DNA of 64,000 bases from Oscillospiraceae bacterium (GCA_015064555.1 SVRZ01000007.1:20889-84888), one strand, 5' to 3'; shown: positions 27,581-37,915, counted from the stretch's first letter. The notes: a model not told the origin generated them from the sequence alone. Numbers and translations are program-made.

Positions 27581-27643
27581 AAATCGGTATTATGCTTATC
27601 ACTCCCTCTTTCAGGTAATAATTCTGAAAAAAGGAGTGAAATA

Positions 27644-28528
27644 ATGCATAAGTTCAAAATTCATACCGACTCGGCATGTGATATATCAACGGAGCTTTTG
27701 AAGGAGCTTGATATCGAGTGCTGTCCGCTCAGCTTTAAATTCGATAGGGACAAAGAAAGCATTTATGACGGCAATATGCCCGCAAATCACTTTTATGCAA
27801 GACTTGCGTCAGGCGAGAAGGCAACGACATCGGCGGTAAACAAAAGCCGGTTTATCCGATCGTTTGAAGAAACGCTCGGATCGGGCAACGACATCCTTTA
27901 CCTCGGCTTTTCATCTGCGCTGAGCGCCTGCTACAATTCGGCAAGGCTCGCCGCACAGGAGCTGTCGGAAGAATATCCCGAAGAAAGGATACACATTGTT
28001 GATACGCTTTCGGCATCGGCAGGACAAGGAATGCTTATCTTCCTTGCCGCAAGGATGCGCGATCGCGGCTATGACGCAAAAATGACCGAGGACTGTATCC
28101 GAGGCATTATACCGCATATGTGTCATCTTTTCGTCGTGGACGATCTTACCTATCTGCAGCGCGGAGGAAGGATAGGCTCGACTACCGCCACGGTAGGCAA
28201 TCTGCTCGGCGTTAAGCCCTTGCTTACGGTTGATAACAGCGGAAGGCTGACTCTTCTTTCAAAGGTAAGAGGCAGGCGAGGTGCTTTGAATTCGCTTGCC
28301 GACAGCTTTGGTGCATTGATGTGCGATGCGACCGATGAGATCTTCATATCACACGCAAATTGCCCCGGGGACGCGGATGAGCTATCCCGTATCATACGCG
28401 ACAGATATCAAAGAAGTGTTACACTTATAACAGAGATAGGCTCTGTCATCGGCTCACATACGGGACAAGGCACCCTGGCACTCTTCTTTATAGGTAAGCA
28501 AAGACCAACAAAGCATAAGCAAAAATAA
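27644..28528 (+). CDS. DegV family protein (FakB-like fatty-acid-binding subunit)
   Basis: 294 aa; KIHTDSACDIS, TSAVNKSRF, VDTLSASAGQGMLI, YLQRGGRIGSTTATVGNLLGVKPLL. Confidence 0.92.
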   Translation: MHKFKIHTDSACDISTELLKELDIECCPLSFKFDRDKESIYDGNMPANHFYARLASGEKATTSAVNKSRFIRSFEETLGSGNDILYLGFSSALSACYNSARLAAQELSEEYPEERIHIVDTLSASAGQGMLIFLAARMRDRGYDAKMTEDCIRGIIPHMCHLFVVDDLTYLQRGGRIGSTTATVGNLLGVKPLLTVDNSGRLTLLSKVRGRRGALNSLADSFGALMCDATDEIFISHANCPGDADELSRIIRDRYQRSVTLITEIGSVIGSHTGQGTLALFFIGKQRPTKHKQK

Positions 28529-28549
28529 AATTGAAAAGGACATCTTTTT

Positions 28550-30529
28550 ATGGCAGACAAGAAGAAAAACGATAAAAAGACAACCGAGGAAACCAAGAAG
28601 GCATCAGCGGCGGCTGCAAAATCCGCAAAGGAATCGGATGCCAAGAATAAAGAATCAAAAAAGGAAGCAGCTAAGAAGGAAGCCGCCAAGAAGGAGGCAG
28701 CCAAGAAAGAGGCTGCCAAGAAAGAGGCTGCCAAGAAGGAGGCAGCCAAGAAGGAGGCTGCCAAGAAGGAGGCTGCCAAGAAGGAGGCTGCAAAAAAGGC
28801 CAAGGACAGCGGCAAGAAGACCTCCATTACCGGAAATCTCAAAAGACTCGGAGGTGCACTCCTTGCAAAAATGGCAAGAGGCGGAACGGCTGAGCTGAGG
28901 TCTCACGCAGAGGAGGTCAATCGTCTGAACGTATTCCCCGTTCCCGACGGTGATACCGGTGACAATATGGCTATGACCATAGAGAGCGGTATAGCGGCAA
29001 TAGAGAAGCTTGAGACAGACGATATAGCCGAGGTAATGACCGAGCTTTCACAGGGAATGCTTCTCGGCGCACGTGGTAACTCGGGAGTTATCCTTTCCCA
29101 GTTCTTCGCAGGCGTTGCTTCGGGCTTTGCCGACTCCAAGGAGGTCGATCCGAAAACTCTCGGAGAAGCACTCGAGCTGGGTGTTAAGCAAGCGTACAGC
29201 ACAGTTATGACTCCCACGGAGGGAACGATACTTACGGTTGCCAGAGAGGCAGTTGAGTATGCGGTATCAAAGATCACACCGCAGACTACCATAAAGAGCT
29301 TCTTCAATAACTTTGTAAGCGAAATGCACGCATCGGTTGAGAGAACACCCGAGATTCTCCCTGCTCTTAAGGCGGCAGGCGTGGTCGATAGCGGCGGAGC
29401 AGGTCTTTTCTATATCATGGACGGCTTCAATAAGGTTCTCAACGGCAAAAAGGTCGCAGATGAGGTTATCCCCGAGGATGCCCACGCAAAGGCTCCTATA
29501 ACGGTCAGCGGCAAGTTTGATGCGGACAGTGTTATGACCTACGGCTACTGCACCGAGCTTCTTGTTCAGCTTCAGAATTCAAAATGCGAGCCCGAAAAGT
29601 ATGACGTAGATGCACTGAGAGCCTTTCTCGCAGAGCTGGGTGACTCGATAGTCGCATTCAAGACGGGAAGTATAGTCAAGATACACGTTCACACTCTCAC
29701 CCCCGAAAAGGTTCTCGGACATATGCGAGAGGTCGGTGAATTCCTTACGGTCAAGATAGAAAATATGTCGCTCCAGCATACCGAGCAGACGGCAGATGAG
29801 CAAAAGACCGATACCCCGGATGCTCCCGTAAGCTCCTTCAAGATATCGGCTCCGCTTGTGAATGCGAAGCAATACGGAGTTGTCGCCGTTACAAACGGCG
29901 AGGGCATCGACGCGCTCTTCCATGAGCTGGGCGCAGACGAGACTGTCAGAGGAGGACAGACAAATAATCCCTCTGCAAAGGACTTCCTCGATGCCTTCGA
30001 GAAGATAAATGCACATAACATATTCGTATATCCGAACAACTCGAATATACTCCTTGCGGCACAGCAGGCGGCAGGTATATACGAAAGATCAAAGATATAC
30101 GTCATCCCCAGCAAGTCTATAGGCACGGGATACGTCGCTCTGGCTACCATGGATTTCGAGAGCGAGACGCCCGAGGATATAATAGATGCCGCGAATGCCG
30201 CTATGGACAGTGTTGTCTGCGGCTATATATCCCCTGCTATAAGAGATACTCAGATAAACGGTCTGGATATCAAGAACGGTGATACGATAGGCATCGTGGG
30301 CAAGGAAATAATAGTTGCCAACGAGAGCCGCGCCGAGGCATCGGTCGAGCTTGCCACAAAGCTGCTCGGAACCGATCACTTTATGCTCACCATCTTCTGC
30401 GGTAAGGACGTTGACGCCGCGGAGTGCGTTCTGCTCGAGGATATGATAAAGAAGACGAATCCCTCTGCTGAAATTTACACTATAGATGCAGGTCAAGAGG
30501 TGTATCCATTCATATTCATAGCGGAATAA
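28550..30529 (+). CDS. FakA/DAK2 domain kinase-like protein with N-terminal KKEAA low-complexity extension
   Basis: 659 aa; VNRLNVFPVPDGDTGDNMAMTIESG, LGARGNSGVILSQFF, VVDSGGAGLFYIMDG; adjacent to a DegV gene. Confidence 0.9.
   Translation: MADKKKNDKKTTEETKKASAAAAKSAKESDAKNKESKKEAAKKEAAKKEAAKKEAAKKEAAKKEAAKKEAAKKEAAKKEAAKKAKDSGKKTSITGNLKRLGGALLAKMARGGTAELRSHAEEVNRLNVFPVPDGDTGDNMAMTIESGIAAIEKLETDDIAEVMTELSQGMLLGARGNSGVILSQFFAGVASGFADSKEVDPKTLGEALELGVKQAYSTVMTPTEGTILTVAREAVEYAVSKITPQTTIKSFFNNFVSEMHASVERTPEILPALKAAGVVDSGGAGLFYIMDGFNKVLNGKKVADEVIPEDAHAKAPITVSGKFDADSVMTYGYCTELLVQLQNSKCEPEKYDVDALRAFLAELGDSIVAFKTGSIVKIHVHTLTPEKVLGHMREVGEFLTVKIENMSLQHTEQTADEQKTDTPDAPVSSFKISAPLVNAKQYGVVAVTNGEGIDALFHELGADETVRGGQTNNPSAKDFLDAFEKINAHNIFVYPNNSNILLAAQQAAGIYERSKIYVIPSKSIGTGYVALATMDFESETPEDIIDAANAAMDSVVCGYISPAIRDTQINGLDIKNGDTIGIVGKEIIVANESRAEASVELATKLLGTDHFMLTIFCGKDVDAAECVLLEDMIKKTNPSAEIYTIDAGQEVYPFIFIAE
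28660..28800 (+). repeat. 15-bp tandem repeat encoding (KKEAA)n
   Basis: gccaagaaggaggca-type units repeated about nine times. Confidence 0.9.
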
Positions 30530-30546
30530 TGCAAAGAAATATTGGC

Positions 30547-30591
30547 AAAAAGCCCGACAGAGAATCGTTCTTATTCTCTGTCGGGCTTTTT
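30547..30591. terminator. Bidirectional terminator
   Basis: aaaaagcccgacagagaat...attctctgtcgggcttttt. Confidence 0.9.
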
Positions 30592-30608
30592 GGGTATTAT
30601 TTATCGAT

Positions 30609-31865
30609 TCAAATCAATATCATATCGAGAAGTCTTAACAGCGTCAGTCTGTATCTCATATAAGGAGAGTACTGCATACACTTATCAAAGAGCTCACGGG
30701 ACTTGCCTATATCTTCAAGTGTGAGCTTGCAGCCTGCGATCTTCATCTTTTCAAGGCATTCCTCATAAGAGGGTACACTGTGTATGATATCGCGTATTTT
30801 TCCCCAGCTTTCCATAAGCACGCCGGGATCTACCTCGTCCGTGACCGTTTTGGGAGTATTCAGCTTCCTTACGTCATCTGCCATAGGGCCGAACACCTCG
30901 TATATATGATCCCAATCGAGTGCGGGAGATACCGCCTCTATGCTCTCACGCTCTGCGAGCGCATTGTAGAGCTTCAATACCTCGAGGGTACAAACGCCTA
31001 CGTCCTCGCCGTGATAATTGGGTGTCTTGCCCTCGATAAGCTCAAAGCACTCTATAAGATGAGCAACGATGTGCTCAGATCCGCTTGCAGGTCTTGAATT
31101 CTGAGAAAAGCTCATTCCAAGCCCCGTCATAAGGAGCGATTCGAATATCATTCCTGCGGTTTCTTCATCGTCAAGCTTGACACGGTCTGCCATTTCCATA
31201 AGCGAATCAACACCCTCACGCGTAAGCGCCGCGATCCTATCGCAATAGTATTCGCCGCTGACAAGCGCGGATATCTGCCAGTCTATAAGACCTACGTATT
31301 TTGCTATCATATCTCCGAAGCCCGCCGCCTTGAGGTAGACGGGTGACTTTGCAAGTATCCTTGTATCACCTATTATGACCTCGGGACTCTTAGCGGGATA
31401 GCTCGCCTTGAAATATCCATCCACGATAGGCGAGCTGTAGGATGCAAATCCGTCCATAGAAGGCGCCGTGCCGAAGATGCAGAGCATCTTATTCTCTCTT
31501 GCCGCCGCGAGTCTGCAGGGATCGTTCACCGAGCCTGTACCTACCGAAAGGACAGAAATATCCCTGCCTCTTATCATATCGCAAAGCTCGTCAACGTGAC
31601 TCATTTCTGCGACTCTTATCTCATCATATATCTTGTATTCGACGTTGAAGCCGCAAAGACTCTCGACTATCCCCTCCGATGCCTTCAGGGTATCCTTATC
31701 CGCAACGAGAAGAATATTATTGGAAAAACCGCTTTCTCTGAGGATGCTTCCCACCTCATGGACGAGTCCGGAGCCTATCCTTACGTCGCGCACAGCAGTA
31801 TCGTGCACTCTTCCGCAAGGGCAAGGCTGCTCGCGGAATGATTTTATAATATCCATAACTGACAT
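30609..31865 (-). CDS. araM: sn-glycerol-1-phosphate dehydrogenase (AraM/EgsA family)
   Basis: 418 aa; GTGSVNDPCRLAAAR, FGTAPSMDGFASYSSPI, PVYLKAAGFGDMIAKYVGLIDW. Confidence 0.88.
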   Translation of the reverse strand: MSVMDIIKSFREQPCPCGRVHDTAVRDVRIGSGLVHEVGSILRESGFSNNILLVADKDTLKASEGIVESLCGFNVEYKIYDEIRVAEMSHVDELCDMIRGRDISVLSVGTGSVNDPCRLAAARENKMLCIFGTAPSMDGFASYSSPIVDGYFKASYPAKSPEVIIGDTRILAKSPVYLKAAGFGDMIAKYVGLIDWQISALVSGEYYCDRIAALTREGVDSLMEMADRVKLDDEETAGMIFESLLMTGLGMSFSQNSRPASGSEHIVAHLIECFELIEGKTPNYHGEDVGVCTLEVLKLYNALAERESIEAVSPALDWDHIYEVFGPMADDVRKLNTPKTVTDEVDPGVLMESWGKIRDIIHSVPSYEECLEKMKIAGCKLTLEDIGKSRELFDKCMQYSPYMRYRLTLLRLLDMILI

Positions 31866-32099
31866 AGATGTATACCTCCATAATTTACTTTATCATTATA
31901 CATCCAAAATCCCGATAAGTCAATACTTTTTCGACGTAATGCGAAAAAGGAAGTCGCCTTTGGATCACAACCTGTCTTCAATTCTGTTTTCAGTGCATTT
32001 TTAGTATTATGCTACAAAAAAAATCGTGATATTGCCGATTTACTTTTTCAATAATTAATGGTATAATTATTATAACTAACAAAAAACGGAGGATATCCT

Positions 32100-32738
32100 A
32101 TGAAAAAAATTATCTCTATAATGCTTACTCTCGCATTGGTTCTTTCTCTCGCTTTTACGATCACCTCCTGTGATTTCACAGGCGGAGGCTCTTCCGACGG
32201 AGGGCAGACGGGCGGCAATAACAATGAAGTCAAGCTCGGCGTGCTTACCGTTGATGGAAAGACCTATTTCAAGACTAATGACGGTGCTGTAGTTATTGAA
32301 GACGGCGCGGCAACCGCTGCTACCGCCCCCGAAGGTGCATACGAATCAAAGGGATTTGATGCTCCTGCTACCACCGACGTTGAGTTCACCTACACCGAAA
32401 GCGCAGGCAAAATAACCATTACCGGCCTTAAAGCCGATACCGATCTCGTTATCATCCCCGAAACCATCGGCGGAAAGCAGGTTGCAGTTATCGAGTCGCT
32501 CAAGGGCGCAAAGACTGTAATCCTCGCAAAGACAGACTCAGCGATCACTGTTAACAACGGTGCATTCGAGGGTGTGAGTGCAGTATATCTCGCCACCACT
32601 CCCGATCTCCTTCTCGTTGGAAGCGCACTTCTTGATAACAATTCTACGGTTAAGCTCTATGCTACCGCAGATCAGTATGCAAACTTCAAGAATCACTACA
32701 ACTGGGGAACCTTCGCAGATAAGATCTCGAAGCTCTGA
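32100..32738 (+). CDS. Lipoprotein with short BspA/LRR_5-like segment
   Basis: 212 aa; MKKIISIMLTLALVLSLAFTITSC lipobox; ITGLKADTDLVIIPETIGGKQVAVIE...VNNGAFEGVSAVYL. Confidence 0.75.
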   Translation: MKKIISIMLTLALVLSLAFTITSCDFTGGGSSDGGQTGGNNNEVKLGVLTVDGKTYFKTNDGAVVIEDGAATAATAPEGAYESKGFDAPATTDVEFTYTESAGKITITGLKADTDLVIIPETIGGKQVAVIESLKGAKTVILAKTDSAITVNNGAFEGVSAVYLATTPDLLLVGSALLDNNSTVKLYATADQYANFKNHYNWGTFADKISKL

Positions 32739-32761
32739 TAAACGACTATAACATTAACAAA

Positions 32762-32798
32762 ATATGCCTCGGGTGCAGTTTTGCACCCGAGGCATATT
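32762..32798. terminator. Bidirectional terminator
   Basis: atatgcctcgggtgcagttttgcacccgaggcatat plus T-run. Confidence 0.9.
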
Positions 32799-32804
32799 TT
32801 GTGA

Positions 32805-33011
32805 TCAATCCACCACTTTGTAACCTTCTGCCTCAACTATAGCTGCGAGCTCCTCGGCTGAGATCTCACCTGAAAGGGTAATTATCGCGTTCTTTCTCTC
32901 GTGAGATACGTCTGCAGATGCGACCGCAGGGCATTTCTCAAGTGCATTTTTTACTCTGCCCGAGCAGTGCGGACACATCATGCCTTCTATATTCAAAGTA
33001 ACAGTATTCAT
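32805..33011 (-). CDS. Possible internally initiated CopZ-like chaperone (68 aa) within copA
   Basis: In-frame ATG at 33011 preceded by AACGGAGGAAACTGCA (strong SD, 8-nt spacing): MNTVTLNIEGMMCPHCSGRVKNALEKCPAV...KVVD. Confidence 0.5.
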   Translation of the reverse strand: MNTVTLNIEGMMCPHCSGRVKNALEKCPAVASADVSHERKNAIITLSGEISAEELAAIVEAEGYKVVD

Positions 33012-35321
33012 TGCAGTTTCCTCCGTTTTGTTAATATTTGTTTGCATTATATCTTCTTTTTTCTCAAAAATATACGGCTTGAAGAAATTTATTCTCAATG
33101 CATTTCCGACAACGAACATGCTGGATAAGCTCATTGCAAACGCGCCGAGCATAGGCTCAAGCTCTATGCCGATCGAGGCGAATGCCCCTGCTGCTATCGG
33201 AATACATATCACGTTATAGATAAACGCCCAGAAAAGATTCTGGTATATATTCCTGAGCACAAGTCTTGAAAGCCTTACCGCGGATAAGGCGCCTGCAAGT
33301 CCCTCGCCCGTTATGACCACGCTTGCCGATTCAAGTGCAACGTCGGTTCCTCTGCCTACAGCTATGCCAACGTCCGCCTCGGTCAGAGCGACCGAATCAT
33401 TGATACCGTCACCGACCATAGCGACCGTGCCGCCCGATGCGCGATATCCTCTTATCGCCTGCGACTTATCGAGCGGTGTTGCCCCTGCTATCACCTCGTC
33501 TATTCCGAGCGATGCCGCAACGTACTCGGCGGTCAGCCTGTTATCACCCGTTATCATAACCGTTTTTATCCTCATACGGTGAAGCTCGGAGATGACATCC
33601 CTCGCATCCTCGCGCAGCTTATCGGATATTGCAATAAGTCCAAGGATAGACTCGGCGGTAGCTAATATCAGAAGGCTCTTACCCTCGGATAAAAGCTCAG
33701 ACATCCGAGCCGCCTGCTCTCCGCTCGGCTTGTGACCTGTTTTCTCATATATATATTTTTCATTTCCGCCAAAGACGGTAACGCCATCCACAAGCGCGGA
33801 AATTCCACCCTGCTCTGCCGTGAAATTCTCCGAGTCAGAGACGGATATATTATTTTCCTCGGCATATCTGCGGATAGCCGATGCCAGAGGATGCTCGCTC
33901 TTTTGCTCGGCCGATGCCGCCATTGCGAGCAGGCGAGCCTCCGTAACCGAGCCTCTGATGACATCTGTAACAGACGGCTTTCCCTCGGTGAGAGTTCCGG
34001 TCTTATCGAACGCAACCGTTTTTATCCTTCCGCTTGCCTCGAGCGCCGCCGCATTCTTGAAGAGTATGCCATGGCGCGCGCCGACACCGCTTCCTACCAT
34101 TATGGCGACCGGTGTCGCAAGCCCGAGTGCACAGGGACAGCTGATGACAAGAACCGTAACTCCGTGAGTTAGTGCCGCCGCGGCACCGCCTCCCGATATC
34201 AGCCATATCGCAGTTGTCAGCAGTGCTATAAGGAGGACCGACGGAACGAATATTCCCGAAACCTTATCGGCTATCTTAGCCACGGGAGCTTTACTTCCCG
34301 ATGCCTCCTTGACCATTTTTATTATCTCGGCAATAGCCGTTTCACTTCCCACCTTCACGGCACGAAGCTTCGCATATCCGGACAGCACGACCGTGCCTCC
34401 GTAAGCGGCGGCACCGACAGTCTTATCTACGGGAATGCTCTCACCCGTAAGCATAGACTCGTCTACCGAGATCTCACCCTCGGTTATCTCGCCGTCAACG
34501 GGAACGGCAGAGCCTCGCTTAAGTATCAGTATATCGCCAACCGACACCTCGCTTACGGGAATTACCGTTTCCTTGCCGTCCTTGATGACGGTTGCCTCCC
34601 TCGGAGCAAGATCCATAAGCGCTCTTATGGCAGAGGTCGTTTTTCCTTTCGCCACTCCCTCAAGAAGCTTGCCCACCGTTATAAGAACCAATATCATAGC
34701 CGCGGATTCGAAATAAAGCCCATGCAGCATTTCGTGCGCGGCGGCGTGATCGCCCTCGCCTGCGCGGATGAATATAAGAACGGTAAGGACTGCGCTGTAT
34801 GCAAAGGACGAGAAGGAGCCTAAAGCAACAAGCGTATCCATATTTGGCGCAAGATGTACCATTCCTCGTGCACCATTAAGGAAAAAATCTTTGTTTATTA
34901 CCATTATCGAGGCGGATAACAGCATTTCGATAATTGCAAGCAGCGGTGCTCGCCCGGCAAGAAACGCCGGCAATTTCCAGCTCCACATAATATGCCCCAT
35001 AGATATATACATAAGGAAAAGAAGCAGGATAAAAGACGGAATAAGACGGTGCTTCAAAATGCCCAACGCCTCCGATAGCTCATTTCTTTCCTTTTTGTAT
35101 CTATCGCTGCTCTGCCCCTCGCCTTCGATCTCGGCACCGTATCCCGCCGCCACTACTGCGGCAATTATACTCTCCGTGTCAGCCTCGCCCGCGACCTGCA
35201 TCTCGCCTATAAGCAGATTTACCGCGCATTCATCCACACCGTCAAGCGCAGATACGCATCTTTCTACCTTAGCGGCACAGGCGGCGCAGCTCATACCGCT
35301 GACCTTGAATTTCCTTTTCAT
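32805..35321 (-). CDS. copA: Copper-translocating P-type ATPase with N- and C-terminal HMA domains
   Basis: 838 aa; two HMA motifs (GMSCAACAAK, GMMCPHCSGR), CPCALGLATP, DKTGTLTEGKP, VGDGINDSVAL. Confidence 0.95.
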   Translation of the reverse strand: MKRKFKVSGMSCAACAAKVERCVSALDGVDECAVNLLIGEMQVAGEADTESIIAAVVAAGYGAEIEGEGQSSDRYKKERNELSEALGILKHRLIPSFILLLFLMYISMGHIMWSWKLPAFLAGRAPLLAIIEMLLSASIMVINKDFFLNGARGMVHLAPNMDTLVALGSFSSFAYSAVLTVLIFIRAGEGDHAAAHEMLHGLYFESAAMILVLITVGKLLEGVAKGKTTSAIRALMDLAPREATVIKDGKETVIPVSEVSVGDILILKRGSAVPVDGEITEGEISVDESMLTGESIPVDKTVGAAAYGGTVVLSGYAKLRAVKVGSETAIAEIIKMVKEASGSKAPVAKIADKVSGIFVPSVLLIALLTTAIWLISGGGAAAALTHGVTVLVISCPCALGLATPVAIMVGSGVGARHGILFKNAAALEASGRIKTVAFDKTGTLTEGKPSVTDVIRGSVTEARLLAMAASAEQKSEHPLASAIRRYAEENNISVSDSENFTAEQGGISALVDGVTVFGGNEKYIYEKTGHKPSGEQAARMSELLSEGKSLLILATAESILGLIAISDKLREDARDVISELHRMRIKTVMITGDNRLTAEYVAASLGIDEVIAGATPLDKSQAIRGYRASGGTVAMVGDGINDSVALTEADVGIAVGRGTDVALESASVVITGEGLAGALSAVRLSRLVLRNIYQNLFWAFIYNVICIPIAAGAFASIGIELEPMLGAFAMSLSSMFVVGNALRINFFKPYIFEKKEDIMQTNINKTEETAMNTVTLNIEGMMCPHCSGRVKNALEKCPAVASADVSHERKNAIITLSGEISAEELAAIVEAEGYKVVD

Positions 35322-35444
35322 AAAACACCTCCGAAAACAGATATATTATACACCCAAAAGAGCAGTTTGTCAATTTGTTATTGCATTTTTCAAGTATATG
35401 TGCTACAATATTTATACTCTGATTATAACAGTAAGGAGAATTAT

Positions 35445-36770
35445 ATGGATAAGAAATTTTCACGCAGTAATTGGATAAATCTGCTTCTTTTCGGTCTTAT
35501 CGGTCAGATAGCCTGGGCGGTTGAGAATATGTATTTCAACCTCTTCGTTTTTGAAACGATAGAGCCGAATCTCAATGCCATTACTCTTATGGTACAGCTC
35601 AGCGGCGCCGCCGCGACCTTCGTTACCCTGATTGCAGGCACACTTTCCGACAAGCTCGGAAACAGACGCTCATTCATCAGCTTCGGCTACCTGATATGGG
35701 GTGTCACCGTCATGCTCTTCGGATTTATTTCCCCCGAGCTTTTCGAAAATGCATTCGGTATGGATCACTCTGCGGCAATAAGAGTTGCACTCGTATCTGT
35801 AATTATAGGCGACTGCGTTATGACCTTATTCGGAAGCACGGCAAACGATGCCGCATTCTCCGCCTGGGTGACAGACAATACCGAGCCCTCCTACAGAGGT
35901 CAGGTTGAAAGTGTTCTTTCAATACTTCCTCTTGCCGCAATGCTCATAGTCGCGGGCGGCTTCGGAATCCTCGTTTCGGCTATAGGCTACAAGCTTCTGT
36001 TCCTCTTGCTTGGTATAGTTATCTCAGCCTCGGGAGTGGCGGGAATCTTTCTCATAAAGGACAGCGAAAGGCTGGAAAAGAACGGCACTCTCCGCGATAT
36101 GATATACGGCTTCAAGCCCTCCTCGATAAAGGACAACAAGCCCTTCTACCTAACCCTGCTTATTGCCTGCGTGTACGGTATCGCCTGCCAGACCTTTATG
36201 CCCTATATGATAATCTACATGAAGACTTATCTCGGATTTACGGTTATTGAGTACAGCGTCGTCTTCGGTCTTGCAATAGCACTCGGCGCGGCTATCAATA
36301 TCTTCCTCGGCAGGCTCTCGGATAAAATGGATAAGGTGCGCTCGATGTATATCGCAACTGCCATATTCGCCACAGGACTCTTTGCTATGTTCATATCAAG
36401 AGGAATGGGCAAGATCGGAACGCTCATAACCTTCGGCATCTCGGGCTTCGTTATGATCTGCGGATATATCTATATCTCGGCTCTCAGCGGTGCTATCATA
36501 AGAGATAACACGCCTCCCGACAAGACGGGAAAGCTCCAGGGCGTGCGTATGATATTCTTCGTACTCATTCCTATGCTCCTAGGCCCCATGATCGGAAATG
36601 CAATAAATTCCGCGGCGGGAATCCCCCTGCCAAACGGTGGCGCGGACACCATGACCACACTCTTCATCCCTGCCCCCGGAATATATCTTTCCGCGTCAAT
36701 TACGGCACTTGTTATGTTCGCACTTATCCCTCTTCTCGAGAAGGTTACAAAGGATAAAAATAATAGTTAA
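35445..36770 (+). CDS. MFS transporter
   Basis: 441 aa; RBS AAGGAG; multiple TM helices, GTLSDKLGNRRSFISFGYLIWG motif. Confidence 0.88.
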   Translation: MDKKFSRSNWINLLLFGLIGQIAWAVENMYFNLFVFETIEPNLNAITLMVQLSGAAATFVTLIAGTLSDKLGNRRSFISFGYLIWGVTVMLFGFISPELFENAFGMDHSAAIRVALVSVIIGDCVMTLFGSTANDAAFSAWVTDNTEPSYRGQVESVLSILPLAAMLIVAGGFGILVSAIGYKLLFLLLGIVISASGVAGIFLIKDSERLEKNGTLRDMIYGFKPSSIKDNKPFYLTLLIACVYGIACQTFMPYMIIYMKTYLGFTVIEYSVVFGLAIALGAAINIFLGRLSDKMDKVRSMYIATAIFATGLFAMFISRGMGKIGTLITFGISGFVMICGYIYISALSGAIIRDNTPPDKTGKLQGVRMIFFVLIPMLLGPMIGNAINSAAGIPLPNGGADTMTTLFIPAPGIYLSASITALVMFALIPLLEKVTKDKNNS

Positions 36771-36795
36771 TAGGTAAAATGTAAATAATAATTAT

Positions 36796-36847
36796 AAAAA
36801 CCCTGCTGTACCGATGACAAATGCATTGATACAGCAGGGTTTTTTTA
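36796..36847. terminator. Bidirectional terminator
   Basis: aaaaaccctgctgta...tacagcagggttttttt. Confidence 0.85.
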
Positions 36848-36866
36848 TTTAATTTCAATATAGTCG

Positions 36867-37766
36867 TTAATGCTTGTTAAAGGAATCAAGAAAAATTTCA
36901 AATCCACCCTTTAATATCTCTCCGATTTTTCCGAGCACCTTTCCGATCCCGCTTTTAAACTTTGTAGGAACAACTCTTTCGCTTACCTTGAAGCACTCTC
37001 CGTTCTCTGCGACGGCTGATGCTGCAAGTATCTCGTCTATCGGACGCACGGTCAATTCTCCGGTAGATTCATCATACTCGGCTACCCTCATCTGAAGATT
37101 CTCGCCATCCTTACTTTTAAGCATAACAGCAATACCGTAAAGATCACCGATGAATTCTTCCTCTTCGATAACAGACATGTTGGATATATCTATAGCGGTA
37201 GTTCTCTGGGGATGATTATAGAGTCTTGTTGCATTTACCTCATTGTAGATCTCAACATACCTTTTTCTTATATTATAGTACATATCCTTATTGGTTGGCT
37301 CGTCGTTATAATTCATCCACACGGTTCCGGGATAGAATTTTTCCACCGTTTTCTTGATTACAGGTGCGTACGCCCTTACATCTCTGCTATCGCAGTGATT
37401 GACGAATATGATAGGAGTTTCCAGTCCCAGCATTGAAGCAGTCACGGTCACGGGATCTTCCTTGAAATCCTTAGCTGTATCAAAATTTCCTGTTTTTGCG
37501 TAGTGGAACATATCATCGGTTGAAAGTGTTTCGGTGTAGATGTAGTAACGCTCAAGGTCCATCTGCATATCGATAATTCTTCTGCCTGAGAATGATCTTA
37601 TCTCCATGTCTTCGGCGGTTATTTTACCGAGTTGCTCTGCCATTACGCCATTCTTCTTAAGCACCTTAGGGCATTTTTCGGGTGCCGCCTTAAGCTCGGA
37701 GCTTAAAATTTCCATAACCTTTGCTTTAATCTGCTCGTGCGAAAATTCTTTTACATTGATCTGCAT
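36867..37766 (-). CDS. Hypothetical protein, divergent from an XRE regulator
   Basis: 299 aa, no recognised motif; consensus promoter with embedded operator upstream. Confidence 0.7.
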   Translation of the reverse strand: MQINVKEFSHEQIKAKVMEILSSELKAAPEKCPKVLKKNGVMAEQLGKITAEDMEIRSFSGRRIIDMQMDLERYYIYTETLSTDDMFHYAKTGNFDTAKDFKEDPVTVTASMLGLETPIIFVNHCDSRDVRAYAPVIKKTVEKFYPGTVWMNYNDEPTNKDMYYNIRKRYVEIYNEVNATRLYNHPQRTTAIDISNMSVIEEEEFIGDLYGIAVMLKSKDGENLQMRVAEYDESTGELTVRPIDEILAASAVAENGECFKVSERVVPTKFKSGIGKVLGKIGEILKGGFEIFLDSFNKH

Positions 37767-37818
37767 ACTTTTTTCTCCTTTTTTATCTTTTTAATAATGT
37801 TTTATGCCTTTTTACAAC

Positions 37819-37881
37819 ATTATAACGCATTTGCGTTCTAATGTCAATACTTTTGCGTTTTATATTTTTCGCAAATGCGTT
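37819..37881. promoter_or_regulatory. Divergent promoter/operator region
   Basis: Minus-strand TTGACA-N17-TATAAT with AACGCAAATGCGTT spanning the spacer and -10; second site TCGCAAATGCGTT at 37869-37881 next to TATAAT on the plus strand. Confidence 0.75.
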
Positions 37882-37915
37882 GTATAATAATATAAAAAAA
37901 TTTTTGGGGCAGAAG

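Noticed and set aside
28638-28906. RRKPPRRR and LLLGSLLLG ORFs across the KKEAA repeat
   Set aside because: Alternative frames of the low-complexity repeat inside the FakA-like gene.
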